From NCBI RefSeq assembly GCF_000419765.1, contig NZ_ATTQ01000010.1:62154-126153 (forward strand): a stretch of DNA of 64,000 nt, in the 5' to 3' direction. The translations under genes were made by a program, and so were the position numbers. This DNA is from Rhizobium mongolense USDA 1844. Lineage in GTDB: Bacteria > Pseudomonadota > Alphaproteobacteria > Rhizobiales > Rhizobiaceae. The notes below the pieces were generated by a model. It did no database searches. It saw only the letters and a list, made by a program, of their open reading frames with translations, and was not told where the DNA came from. Positions 16,667 through 26,111 of the stretch are shown here, one piece after another. Positions within the stretch are counted from its first letter, which is position 1, and each line of letters begins with the position of its first letter.

Positions 16667-17455
16667 CTAATCGGGGATAAATGAATAGGTGCGTGGACGG
16701 TATTTCGGGAAATGCAAATCCAAATGGAACTTGGAAGTGATAAAGGTTACGGACGCGCCCGACCCAGCTTTGGGGATTTGCGCATCCCCGACCAAGAGAC
16801 GTATGGTGTTTGCTAGATCATGCAAAATCTGTTGTTGCGCGACTGTTTGCGAGGCATCAGACGACGAATAGAAACGTGAAAGAATGTCGTCTGCCTCGTG
16901 CTTATCGACCTCTGGAATCACGCAGAGACCTGCGCCGAGGGACCAAGCGTAGTTCGCCGCAACGACCTGAGCCAATTGATCCCCATCTTCGATTACGACC
17001 AGATGCGAGTTGAGACCTCGCTCGTATTTTTGGGTCTGACCGGAGTCTGAGAATACAAGGTGCTTCTTTTCCCGCATCGCCTTTAGCAGACCAACGCCGA
17101 TATTTTGTCTGCCCCAGACGAGGTCGCCATTGTTCAACGGGAGGTGGATTTTGTTTATCACATGTTCGCTTGAAACCTCAGTCACCTCAGCGCCGTTGAA
17201 GTATGGCAGCAATGCTCTTTTGGCATCAGCTCCTATGCCGGAGAAAAAATACCGGTCCGCTGCGACCCGGGCGATGGTGTTGTTGCATGTGACAACCTCC
17301 GCAGCTGCGTCGGGGCGAGACATCCGCGGGGCCTCTATGACCGTGAGATAGGCACCTCGCTTCGCCAGTCTGGAGCAAAGCATTGCTGTGAGGAAAGCAT
17401 CGTCTCCGACAATTACGGCATCGCTAAAGATGGGAGATGTAAGCGCAGTCGTCAT
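16667..17455 (-). CDS. CHAT-domain protein, N-terminal part (frameshifted)
   Basis: 262 residues of unknown fold, ending SFIPD then TAG. A single extra T at 16670-16672 would give FIPDLGVQVVNGF and join it to the CHAT half at 15588-16658. A helical and beta mixture is seen, with EAPRMSRPDAAAE and CNNTIARVAADRYFF as likely conserved blocks. ATG 17455 is preferred to an upstream TTG. No signal peptide or membrane segment. It may hold the sensor or substrate domain of the protease. Whether the break is a mutation or programmed slippage is not decided; no classic slippery heptamer is visible. Confidence 0.6.
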   Translation of the reverse strand: MTTALTSPIFSDAVIVGDDAFLTAMLCSRLAKRGAYLTVIEAPRMSRPDAAAEVVTCNNTIARVAADRYFFSGIGADAKRALLPYFNGAEVTEVSSEHVINKIHLPLNNGDLVWGRQNIGVGLLKAMREKKHLVFSDSGQTQKYERGLNSHLVVIEDGDQLAQVVAANYAWSLGAGLCVIPEVDKHEADDILSRFYSSSDASQTVAQQQILHDLANTIRLLVGDAQIPKAGSGASVTFITSKFHLDLHFPKYRPRTYSFIPD

Positions 17456-17619
17456 GGTTTCTCGGAGTGTCCAATGATTCTCCCGATAGTAGGACACCAG
17501 CAAAACAAGAAGTCATGCGGCATTTGTGTCTTGCCGCACGTAAATGCGCTCCAGGCGGGTTTTGCCCCGGTAAACGCATCAGTTGCATGGGGCAACCATC
17601 GAGATTTTGGGCGTCCACG

Positions 17620-18693
17620 CTACCGATCTGCAATATGCGCAATTTTCGTAAGCAGCGCGTGGGAGCGCTCGGGTGGAAGACGTCCCACCCGCATCGATGC
17701 ACGCCAACTCGACTGGCCATCGAGGCTTGGCACCGAGCCGATCGCCTTCTCATTCTTATATCCCGACAAGCCACAGGTAGCTGGCTCGGTGATCGCCAAC
17801 GCGTCTTGGTCACCCGTCCTCGAAATCCAGCGGAAGGCATGCGGAAACTCCGCGGGTCGATGTGCGACCCAGTCCGAACTGCCATCCCCATGCACTTGAA
17901 GGCCATGTGCCCAACCGTCTTCATCGTGGAGGTAGCCGACCTTGAACACCATCTCCGGATCATACTCTTGGGTATCCGCTATCGTGTGGTGCGCCTCGGG
18001 ATGCCTGGCCAGATCGGACAGAAGTTCCAGGTATCGAGCCGACGGTTTCAGGTGGGCGGGAACGGAGCTCCTGACCACCACTGCCTCGTTGGTGTAAGGC
18101 GCAGAGTATTCGAGCCGCGAACCATCTACTGGGCGGAAATTGATGTGACCGAGGTAGCAAACGTCCATTGATGTCCGCTTCAAGTTCTGCACCTCAACGC
18201 GGATGTCAAACCATGGCTCCGCCGCCGCGAAATGAACCGAAGGTCGAAAAGCATAGTGGGCCGTGAATGCCTTGGCATATTCGAACGAACCGCCGACAGA
18301 AAGGCCACCGGCATCCTGATCGACATCGATCCACGCCTCATCAAACTCTGCACTCGGCAACTCGCCATGCAACGGGTGATCATCGCCTTCACCCGGCGCT
18401 GCGATCGCGGTCAACCCGCAATGGAAGAAGAGGCCGCCCAGATTTTCCAGCAGCGGAACACCCCTTTTGGGGAGCCGCACCATACTTTTCATCCCGATCT
18501 CATGGCCGTCTATCGTCGCGGACCAGATTTGCTGGCCGACGTAAGGGAGGATGACGGCATCGATACGGGATGTCTTCACACGAAGCGCTTCTACCCCGGT
18601 GTGGTAACGGAAGGCACTGACCGTGAAGCCATCTGACGTCGCTAGTATAGTCTCGGTGTCTTGAAACTGAGCTCTCTGAAGATGAATGCGCAT
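17620..18693 (-). CDS. DUF4432-family aldose-epimerase-like protein
   Basis: 357 residues with a galactose-mutarotase-like beta-sandwich pattern. LPYVGQQIWSATIDG, GLFFHCGLTAI and the DHPLHGELPSA segment are typical of DUF4432 proteins, which travel with sugar importers. It probably changes the anomeric form of, or epimerises, the imported sugar. It is the last gene of the operon 22268 to 17620, after a hairpin at 18716-18743. The AGGAGG-like GGGAGGAAATA before ATG 18693 gives a good ribosome site. Confidence 0.7.
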   Translation of the reverse strand: MRIHLQRAQFQDTETILATSDGFTVSAFRYHTGVEALRVKTSRIDAVILPYVGQQIWSATIDGHEIGMKSMVRLPKRGVPLLENLGGLFFHCGLTAIAAPGEGDDHPLHGELPSAEFDEAWIDVDQDAGGLSVGGSFEYAKAFTAHYAFRPSVHFAAAEPWFDIRVEVQNLKRTSMDVCYLGHINFRPVDGSRLEYSAPYTNEAVVVRSSVPAHLKPSARYLELLSDLARHPEAHHTIADTQEYDPEMVFKVGYLHDEDGWAHGLQVHGDGSSDWVAHRPAEFPHAFRWISRTGDQDALAITEPATCGLSGYKNEKAIGSVPSLDGQSSWRASMRVGRLPPERSHALLTKIAHIADR

Positions 18694-18715
18694 TATTTCC
18701 TCCCAATTAATGCAG

Positions 18716-18743
18716 AACCCCGCGAAACGGGTCTCGCGGGGTT
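18716..18743 (-). terminator. Hairpin between permease and DUF4432 genes
   Basis: AACCCCGCGA (18716-18725) pairs perfectly with TCGCGGGGTT (18734-18743). It lies 6 bases after the permease stop without a T tract, so it is more likely an mRNA-stabilising or partial terminator element. Confidence 0.55.
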
Positions 18744-18748
18744 GATAG

Positions 18749-19762
18749 TCATTTAACTCGTTCGAGGATTTGGTTCAGCAGCACAGCGCCAAGGATGATC
18801 GCGCCTCGCACGACATACTGCCAGTACTCGTTGACATTCAGGAGCGTCATGCCGTTCGTCACGCAGCCGAGGAAGAGGACGCCAAGCAAAGTTCCCCATA
18901 CACGGCCCTTGCCGCCAAACAGGCTCGTCCCCCCGATTATCACAGCTGCAATGACATCCAGCTCCATCCCTGTCGCGGTCGTCCCGGTACCCGACCCGAT
19001 CTGCGAAGCGATCAGCACCCCGCTTACCGCCGTAAGGCCACCAGTGATCGCAAGCGCGATGGTCTTCACGCCGTATACGTTGATGCCGGACAGGCGCGCG
19101 GCCTCGGCATTGCCGCCAACGGCGTAAACGGAGCGTCCGTAGCTCGTGTACTTCATCAGGAACTGCATTCCGACGAAGACGACCAGCAAGACATAGACGG
19201 GGAATGGAATGCCATAGAGATCGCCCGCGCCAAGGAAAGAGAACCATCCAGGCAGGTCCGTCAGCGGAAAGCCGCCACTGATTAGGTTGGCGGCCCCGCG
19301 GAGAGCCGTAAAGAGCGCCAGGGTCGTGATAAACGTTGGCACATTAAACAGACGGCGGATTGTACCCGTGAACGTGCCACAGGCCACGCCGACTCCGACC
19401 GCGGCGACAACACCGATGACAATCGCCAGAGGATAGTCGAGGGACGGAGCGAGCTGCTCCGAGCAGTAGGCGACGATGCAGCCGGCCAGGGCGACGCCGG
19501 CCCCGACCGAAAGATCGATCTCCCCGGATACGATGACCGCCGTCATCCCAAAGGCAATGATCCCCAGCATCGCGCCCGTCCGCAAGACGTTCAACGCGTT
19601 ACCGAGGGTGGCAAAACCCGGGGCGACGGCGATCAACACGATGACAAGCAACAGGAGAATTGCTTCCATCGCATAGATTTTAAGGGCTGTAGTGCTCCGT
19701 CGTTTCGACGTGGCCTGCTCGATAGGAGCGGCGGCTGCACCAACGTTTGGATTGCTGCTCAT
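18749..19762 (-). CDS. CUT2 sugar ABC transporter permease
   Basis: 337 residues with about ten hydrophobic segments after a 30-residue cytoplasmic start. The motifs SGEIDLSVGAGVALAG and IIGGTSLFGGKGRVWG mark the RbsC/XylH-type permeases of sugar importers. The ATG overlaps the stop of the double ATPase gene in ATGA. It forms the membrane channel of the second island importer; the substrate cannot be told from sequence. Confidence 0.85.
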   Translation of the reverse strand: MSSNPNVGAAAAPIEQATSKRRSTTALKIYAMEAILLLLVIVLIAVAPGFATLGNALNVLRTGAMLGIIAFGMTAVIVSGEIDLSVGAGVALAGCIVAYCSEQLAPSLDYPLAIVIGVVAAVGVGVACGTFTGTIRRLFNVPTFITTLALFTALRGAANLISGGFPLTDLPGWFSFLGAGDLYGIPFPVYVLLVVFVGMQFLMKYTSYGRSVYAVGGNAEAARLSGINVYGVKTIALAITGGLTAVSGVLIASQIGSGTGTTATGMELDVIAAVIIGGTSLFGGKGRVWGTLLGVLFLGCVTNGMTLLNVNEYWQYVVRGAIILGAVLLNQILERVK

Positions 19763-21315
19763 TGGTCAGCTCCTTCCATGCACATGCGGTAGAGTTCAGT
19801 GAGGTCGGTGGCGACCGGATCGGCTGTAGCGACCTGGCGTCCGCCTTTGAGGACAATAATGCGATCGGCGACCTCGAGCAGTTCCTCGAGCTCGCTGGAG
19901 ACGAACACGCAGGCGAGCCCCTGGGCAGCCTGCCGCCAAATGATCTCGAAGATTTGCTGCCGCGCCTGGACGTCGACGCCGCGACTTGGCTCGTCGAAGA
20001 ATATCACCTTCGGCGACGTGTTCAGCCAATTGCCGATCACGATCTTCTGCTGGTTTCCACCCGAGAGGGACGATACCGGCAGCATCGCGTCTGGGACCTT
20101 GATCGCTAGGTCGCTAATCTGCTGGCGGACGAAAGGCTCCTCGACCGACCGTGTTATCACTCCGCCTGATGATATGCGGGAGAGACTGGCCAGGCAGAGG
20201 TTGTCATGGCTCGAAAGCATCTGGACGAGCCCGGCTTCCTTACGATTCTCTGGCGTGTATCCGAGACCAAGCTTCTTCATGGTTCGGGGTTTCGGCGCGG
20301 AAATCGCGCGGCCATCGAACTCGATAGTGCCACGGTCGTAAGGGTCAGCGCCGAAGATGGACTTGAGGATTTCAGTGCGACCTGAACCGAGCAGCCCTGC
20401 GAAACCAAGAATTTCCCCGGGGTAGAGGTCAAAGCTGATGTCTTCGAACGCGCCTTCGCGGCTCAGGTTTCGAACTGAAAGGATGGATTTGTGTCGAGTG
20501 ATGGACTTTCGAGTCGGACGTTTGGCCTTCGCGATGTCGCCGAACATCATTTCGATGATCTGGGCCGGCGTTGTCTCGGCCATCTCGACGCCGCCGATAT
20601 AGTGTCCATCCCGGATTACTGTGCACGTATCGGCTATCTCGAACAGCTCATTCATGCGGTGGGTGATGTAGACCATGGTGACCCCACGGTCGCGCAACCG
20701 GCGGATCAGATTGAACAGCTGCTCCACTTCACGGCTCGCAAGCGCAGAGGTCGGTTCGTCGAGCAACAGAATCCTCGGCTCGAAGGACATCGCCTTGGCG
20801 ATCTCAATGATCTGTTGCTGACCGACGCTCAACTCCGAAACAAGCTTCCGGGGATCGATGTCCAGGCCCATCTCGCGCAGCAGCGCCGCTGCGAGGGCGT
20901 TGACTGCAGCCCAGTCGACGACAGAGGCACCGAAAACCGATTTTTTCGGCATTCTGCCGAGGTAGATGTTCTCCGCAACAGAGAGCGACGGTACAAGCGA
21001 GAGCTCTTGATGGACGGTAATGATGCCGGCCGCGAAGGCATCACGCGGGGTGGCAAGTTGCCTTCTCTCGCCGTTGATCTTCACATAGCCGAGGGTGGGC
21101 TCTACCGCTCCGGACAGAATTTTGACGAGGGTAGACTTGCCTGAGCCATTCTTCCCCATAAGGGCGTGGACGCGGCCACGGTCGAACGCGTGATCTATGC
21201 GCGCAACGGCGATCTTTCCATCGTAAACCTTGCTGACTTCGACGAACTCGATGGCCGGCGCTGACGCGCCGGCTTGAGTCTTCAAATTGGAACCTGCGGT
21301 CATCGCGCCGGTCAC
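19759..21315 (-). CDS. CUT2 sugar ABC transporter ATPase (two domains)
   Basis: 518 residues with two ATPase domains, as usual for ribose-type importers. The first has GKNGSGKST, LSVGQQQ and ILLLDEPTSAL; the second has the degenerate P-loop GLLGSGRTE, LSGGNQQK and VIFFDEPSRGVD. The GTG at 21315 overlaps the binding-protein stop in GTGA; an ATG at 21303 is an alternative. Neither has a strong ribosome site, so coupling to the upstream gene is likely. Confidence 0.85.
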   Translation of the reverse strand: MTGAMTAGSNLKTQAGASAPAIEFVEVSKVYDGKIAVARIDHAFDRGRVHALMGKNGSGKSTLVKILSGAVEPTLGYVKINGERRQLATPRDAFAAGIITVHQELSLVPSLSVAENIYLGRMPKKSVFGASVVDWAAVNALAAALLREMGLDIDPRKLVSELSVGQQQIIEIAKAMSFEPRILLLDEPTSALASREVEQLFNLIRRLRDRGVTMVYITHRMNELFEIADTCTVIRDGHYIGGVEMAETTPAQIIEMMFGDIAKAKRPTRKSITRHKSILSVRNLSREGAFEDISFDLYPGEILGFAGLLGSGRTEILKSIFGADPYDRGTIEFDGRAISAPKPRTMKKLGLGYTPENRKEAGLVQMLSSHDNLCLASLSRISSGGVITRSVEEPFVRQQISDLAIKVPDAMLPVSSLSGGNQQKIVIGNWLNTSPKVIFFDEPSRGVDVQARQQIFEIIWRQAAQGLACVFVSSELEELLEVADRIIVLKGGRQVATADPVATDLTELYRMCMEGADQ

Positions 21316-22268
21316 TTATACTTTTTGAGTTCGTCGCCGAACGCCTTAACGCTCGCCGGATCGTTGCGGTTGAGAGCCTTTCCGGGAACGATCACTTCCT
21401 TTTCGTCCTGTTTCCCGTCGATCGCCGCGACGGCGGCTTCGACGGCCGAGAAGCCGATCTCGTACGGCTGCTGGGCGGTGATAGCCTGCAGGATATCGTC
21501 ATCGGACTGGAGGAAGTTGACGAGCTGCTGCGAGCCGTCGATGCCGAACACAAACACCTTACCCTGCTTGCCGGAATTTCGAACAGCCTGAACTGCGCCG
21601 ACCGTTCCGCCTTCATTGGCAGCGTAGATGACATTCACTTCCGGGTGCGCCGTGAGGATGTCGTTGGTAACCGATACCGCCTTCTCGGCGAGCCATGCGT
21701 CCTGGTCGGCGACGACCTTGACGTCACCGCCCTCGGCCACGGCCTTCGTGAAGCCACCGACGCGGGCAGCGCTCTGCTCAGGGACCTGCGACTTGAACTG
21801 CAAGATCGCAACGTTAGCCTTGCCACCCAACTTTTCCTTGATGAACGCCGCGGCGGCCTTGCCGGTCGAGGCACCCAGGTCCTCCTGGCTGGAGTTGATA
21901 AATGCTGCCGGCGTATTGCCTTCGATCGTGGAATTATAGGTTACGACCTTGATACCGGCGTCATTCGCGCGGTTCAGAGCCGATGCCGAAGCCGTCTTGC
22001 TGAGCGGCGAGATGACGATCGCGTTCACCTTGCGTGACACATAGGTGTTGACGAGGCTTTGCTCTTTTTCCGGCTTGTTGTCGCTGTTCGACTGGAGGAG
22101 TTCGACTCCCTCCTTTTTCGCAGCCGCTTCCATGCCAATCTGAATCGTGCGGAAGAACTGGTCCTGCTGGAAGACCATCCCTGCGATGACCTTATCTGCC
22201 GCATGCGCCGACATCGCGACGGAAACGGAGAGCAGTGCGGCACCGCATAACAGCTTGGTAAAATTCAT
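21312..22268 (-). CDS. Periplasmic sugar-binding protein, RbsB-like
   Basis: 318 residues with a signal peptide ending SAHA and a type 1 periplasmic binding fold. Ligand-site segments FQQDQFFRTIQIGMEAA, YNSTIEG and YAANEGGTVGAVQA are visible. It delivers the ligand of the second importer (permease 18749, ATPase 19759). It lacks the GISNPTNPFW-like start of true RbsB, so the ligand is unknown; a polyol or deoxy sugar is possible. An AT-rich operator-like site lies about 100 bases upstream. Confidence 0.85.
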   Translation of the reverse strand: MNFTKLLCGAALLSVSVAMSAHAADKVIAGMVFQQDQFFRTIQIGMEAAAKKEGVELLQSNSDNKPEKEQSLVNTYVSRKVNAIVISPLSKTASASALNRANDAGIKVVTYNSTIEGNTPAAFINSSQEDLGASTGKAAAAFIKEKLGGKANVAILQFKSQVPEQSAARVGGFTKAVAEGGDVKVVADQDAWLAEKAVSVTNDILTAHPEVNVIYAANEGGTVGAVQAVRNSGKQGKVFVFGIDGSQQLVNFLQSDDDILQAITAQQPYEIGFSAVEAAVAAIDGKQDEKEVIVPGKALNRNDPASVKAFGDELKKYK

Positions 22269-22370
22269 GAATTCCTCCCATTTGGAAAATGTGTCCGGCT
22301 CAGAGCGCCTGCCTGGCTGACCTCCCGGCTCAGACTGGACGGCGCAAACCTGCGCTTCATCACAGGCCGA

Positions 22371-22402
22371 GTCAATATTTTTTTTACAAACGATATTAAT
22401 TA
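22371..22402. promoter_or_regulatory. Putative ROK-regulator operator B
   Basis: GTCAATATTTTTTTTACAAA followed by an ATTAATTA stretch, between the divergent binding-protein gene (22268) and fused transporter gene (22542). It matches operator A (13583) in sequence and in its GTC/GAC flanks, so one regulator probably controls both operons and may control the divergent one as well. Confidence 0.5.
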
Positions 22403-22541
22403 TGGACAGACTGAAAACCGTCCGTTAGGTTCCTCTCAAATGCCGCCGAGGACGGCTGGAGGAGCATACGATGACCACGAATATTTGGACGGATTGCACG
22501 TGCAATCCGAACGCTGACGCATGCCTCAATGGAGGCCGCCG

Positions 22542-25076
22542 ATGATTGCAGAGCGCGAATTGGCGGCGTCCACGGAAGGCGTCATCGGTCTTTTGAACGC
22601 ATCGAAGTCGTTCGGCGTGGTGACGGCGCTCAAGAGCGCAACCTTCTCCCTGCGCGGCGGCGAGGTTCTCGCCCTGCTGGGGGAAAATGGAGCTGGTAAA
22701 AGCACCTGCGTGAAGATGCTCGCCGGCGTATATGAACCGACGACGGGAACAGTGGTCCTCAATGGAAAGCCTGTTTCCCTGCGAAGCCCATCAGAGGCTC
22801 GCGATGCGGGCATCGCTGTCATGCATCAGCATCCTGGCCTCTTCCCGGACCTTTCCATCGCCGAGAACATCTTCCTCGGCCACATGGCAACGGGACCTCT
22901 CGGCTCGATCGCGCCTGAGAAGATGGAGCGCGACGCCGTCGAATGGATAGAAGCTGTCGGCCTCCGCCACTCGCCTTCGGAGAAAGTCAGAAACCTCCGA
23001 ATCTCCGAACAGCAGCTCGTCGAGGTCGCGAAGGCGTTGTCGCAAGATGCCCGCGTCCTCATCATGGACGAGCCGACGGCCGCCCTCTCCCAGCGGGAAG
23101 TGGAAACGCTCTTCAAGGTCGTCGAAACACTTCGGCGGCGTGGCGTCGCCATGATGTTCGTCGGCCATCGGATGGACGAAATCTTCAGGATTGCCGATCG
23201 TATCGCGGTCCTGCGGGACGGCCAATTGATCGCGGTAGAGAGCGCGGCCTCCCTTGGACGCGATCGCGCGATCAGCATGATGGTCGGCCGAGAGCTTAGC
23301 ACCCTCTATCCCGAACACGGCGCAGCAGTTGGTGAAGTCGTACTCACCACCAAAGGGCTTACCAGGCCAGGTGAATTCGAGGGCATCGACCTCGAGGTCA
23401 GAGCTGGCGAGGTCGTCGGTATCGGTGGATTGGTCGGAAGCGGCCGCACTGAACTCGCACGTGTCCTGTTCGGGGTAACGCAGCCGACCAGAGGGACCAT
23501 CGAGCTCAAAGGGGCCAAAGTCGCCTTCAAATCCCCCGCGGATGCTGTCCGCGCGGGCGTGGCTTACGTTTCCGAAGATCGACTGGGGCAGAGCCTCGTC
23601 ATGGATTTCTCGATCCTGGAGAACGCATCCCTTTCTATTCTCGACAAAACAACCAGGTCCGGTCTGAACAGTCGCTCGAAGGCCATGGAGCTAACCCATG
23701 GCGAACTGCAGCGCATGCGTCTCAAACACAGAGACGTCGATCAGCCGGTCAAGGAGCTCTCCGGGGGAAATCAGCAGAAGGTAGTCCTCGCGAAGTGGCT
23801 AGCGACCAAACCCGATCTGCTTATCCTCGACGAACCAACGCAGGGCATCGACGTGCAGGCGAAGGCCGAAGTCCATGCGATGATCGCCGAACTTGCGCGC
23901 AACGGACTTGCCATTATCGTCATCTCCTCGGAATTGCCTGAACTGCTGGGAGTGTCCGACCGGATCGTCGTACTGCGCGAAGGTCAGAAGACCGGGGAGT
24001 TCCCCGCGAAGGAAGCGACCCAGGAGAAGGTCTTGCACGCGGCGACCCAAGGCCCGTCGCCGGTCGCGTCTGCCCTCACGACCGAGGACGCCCTCGCGGC
24101 ACCTACGTCCGGCTGGCTCCGGCGGATGACGGCACAGAGAGAGTTCGGACTGGTCATCGCAATCGCCGCTATCCTGCTGCCGGTTTCGATTATCAATCCG
24201 AGGGTCTTCGGCGTAGACAACATCACAGCAGTCGCGATGGATGTTGCGCTTCTCGCCATTGTCGCCCTCGCCCAGATGTTCGTCCTCGTCACCCGTAACA
24301 TCGACCTTTCGGTAGCCTCGATCATTGGCCTTAGTGCGTACGCCGCGGCAAGGACGCTTGAACTCTATCCGGACGTCGGAATTCTCGGTGGCGTCGCCGT
24401 CGCCTGCCTCGTGGGGGCTGCGGCCGGCCTAGTGAACGGTCTGCTTGTCGCCTACGGACGGCTCCCCGCCATCGTCGCGACCCTCGGTACGCTGTTCATC
24501 TATCGCGGCATGAATGCGATCTCGGCCGGTGGCCACCAGATCAGCGCCGACGTCGTTCCAGAAGGATGGCTCAGGATGACGACGACGCGCATCGTCGGGG
24601 TTCCCCTGATTGTGGTCATCGCAGCAGTCGTGCTGGCGATCGGTGCTTTCGTCCTGAACAGGACGTCGTTTGGCAGAGAGCTTTTTGCGAGTGGATCGAA
24701 CCCGGATGGGGCCAGACTAATCGGTATCGCTGTCGATCGGCGCGTTGTGAGCGCCTTCACCATCGCCGGCATTCTGACCGGACTCTGCGGTGCCTTGTGG
24801 GCTTCCCGCTACGCCACGGTTGATGCACGCGTGGCCTCGGGCTTCGAGCTGACGGTCATTGCCGCGGTCGTCGTCGGCGGTGTCGCGATCCGAGGCGGAG
24901 CCGGCACGATCAAGGGCATCGTCCTCGGAAGCATCACGCTCTTAATCATTCGCAACGGCCTGACGCTTGTCCGTGTCGACCCACTCTGGCTCCAAGGCAT
25001 CTACGGGCTGGTGATCATCGCTGCAATCGGTGTCGACGCCGCGGTCAACCGCCGCGGTGCGGCAGCCAACCACTGA
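22542..25076 (+). CDS. Fused sugar ABC transporter ATPase-permease
   Basis: 844 residues that join two normally separate proteins. Residues 10-500 are a double ATPase: GENGAGKST at 47-55, LSGGNQQK in the second half, DEPTAAL and DEPTQGID. Residues 530-844 are a CUT2 permease with about eight membrane segments, TRNIDLSVASIIGL and VVGGVAIRGGAG. ATG 22542 is chosen for GGAGG 6 bases upstream. No stop or frameshift lies at the junction; a soluble linker rich in Ala and Thr connects the parts. With the permease at 25089 it would form an asymmetric channel, as in rhamnose-type (RhaT/P/Q) importers. Confidence 0.85.
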   Translation: MIAERELAASTEGVIGLLNASKSFGVVTALKSATFSLRGGEVLALLGENGAGKSTCVKMLAGVYEPTTGTVVLNGKPVSLRSPSEARDAGIAVMHQHPGLFPDLSIAENIFLGHMATGPLGSIAPEKMERDAVEWIEAVGLRHSPSEKVRNLRISEQQLVEVAKALSQDARVLIMDEPTAALSQREVETLFKVVETLRRRGVAMMFVGHRMDEIFRIADRIAVLRDGQLIAVESAASLGRDRAISMMVGRELSTLYPEHGAAVGEVVLTTKGLTRPGEFEGIDLEVRAGEVVGIGGLVGSGRTELARVLFGVTQPTRGTIELKGAKVAFKSPADAVRAGVAYVSEDRLGQSLVMDFSILENASLSILDKTTRSGLNSRSKAMELTHGELQRMRLKHRDVDQPVKELSGGNQQKVVLAKWLATKPDLLILDEPTQGIDVQAKAEVHAMIAELARNGLAIIVISSELPELLGVSDRIVVLREGQKTGEFPAKEATQEKVLHAATQGPSPVASALTTEDALAAPTSGWLRRMTAQREFGLVIAIAAILLPVSIINPRVFGVDNITAVAMDVALLAIVALAQMFVLVTRNIDLSVASIIGLSAYAAARTLELYPDVGILGGVAVACLVGAAAGLVNGLLVAYGRLPAIVATLGTLFIYRGMNAISAGGHQISADVVPEGWLRMTTTRIVGVPLIVVIAAVVLAIGAFVLNRTSFGRELFASGSNPDGARLIGIAVDRRVVSAFTIAGILTGLCGALWASRYATVDARVASGFELTVIAAVVVGGVAIRGGAGTIKGIVLGSITLLIIRNGLTLVRVDPLWLQGIYGLVIIAAIGVDAAVNRRGAAANH

Positions 25077-25088
25077 GGATCGACGACC

Positions 25089-26111
25089 ATGCGTTTCAAT
25101 CTCACTTGGGAATTCTTCCTCGCTGTGACGACGGTCGCCTTGGTGCTTTTCGGAGCGCTGACGACGCCGGGCTTCCTCACCGTATTTAATCTGTCGCAGC
25201 TGGCGGCAGGGGTATCGGAGAAGGCACTCATCGTGCTGCCGATGGTTCTTCTGATCATCGCCCGCGAGATCGACCTGTCAGTCGCCTCTATCCTCGCTCT
25301 GGCCAGCGTCATCTTTGGCACGCTACTCGCAGCAGGGTGCCCGCTCTGGGCAAGCGTCGTCGTAACGATCCTCCTCGGCGCGTTTTTGGGGGCCTTCAAC
25401 GGCTTCTTCATCGTCCGCCTGGCGCTGCCGTCGCTCGTCGTCACGCTTGGCACCATGGCTCTCTTTCGCGGCGCAGCCTACGTTGTGCTCGGCAGCGGTT
25501 CGATCAACATCTTCCCCGATAGCTTCCTGGACTTCGGCGTGGACAACGTCGGCACCACGGCTATCCCGCAGACGTTCGTACCTTTCCTGCTCCTTGCGCC
25601 GGTGTTCGCCGTGGCCCTGCAGTACACGCCGGTCGGCAGACGTATTTACGCGCTGGGAGCGAGCCCAGATGCGGCGCTGTACTCCGGCATCTCCGTCAAC
25701 CGCATCCGGTTTTGGTTGTTCGTGACCACGGGCGCGATTTGCGCCTTGGCTGGCATCGTCTACACCGCCCGGCTTGCCAACGCCCGCGCCAACAACGCGG
25801 TCGGCATGGAACTCGACGTCATCACCATCGCGCTACTTGGCGGGGTAAGCGTCTTCGGCGGCAAGGGAAAGCTGACCGCCGTGCTCTGGGCGCTCGTCCT
25901 CATTGCGACGGTGAGAAACCTGCTCGGCCTCAATCAGATCAGCGGAGACGCGCAGGGAACCGTCATTGGGCTGCTGCTGGTTGGCTCGCTGCTTATCAAC
26001 AATCTCACAGGTTCCTTCGCCGGCATCCTGCAGCGCACGCTGGGGCCCGGCAAGGCAGGGGCTGGGGCGGCCCCATCCACGCCCCGTTACTTCTGGAGGA
26101 GAAAACCATGA
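25089..26111 (+). CDS. CUT2 sugar ABC transporter permease (RhaQ-like)
   Basis: 340 residues with eight or more hydrophobic segments and the family markers AREIDLSVASILALA and LLGGVSVFGGKGK. It begins 12 bases after the fused ATPase-permease, and its stop overlaps the binding-protein ATG. The pairing of two permease units with one double ATPase and a binding protein resembles the rhamnose importer of rhizobia; that substrate is only a guess. The C-terminal tail of 25 residues is polar and cytoplasmic. Confidence 0.8.
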   Translation: MRFNLTWEFFLAVTTVALVLFGALTTPGFLTVFNLSQLAAGVSEKALIVLPMVLLIIAREIDLSVASILALASVIFGTLLAAGCPLWASVVVTILLGAFLGAFNGFFIVRLALPSLVVTLGTMALFRGAAYVVLGSGSINIFPDSFLDFGVDNVGTTAIPQTFVPFLLLAPVFAVALQYTPVGRRIYALGASPDAALYSGISVNRIRFWLFVTTGAICALAGIVYTARLANARANNAVGMELDVITIALLGGVSVFGGKGKLTAVLWALVLIATVRNLLGLNQISGDAQGTVIGLLLVGSLLINNLTGSFAGILQRTLGPGKAGAGAAPSTPRYFWRRKP

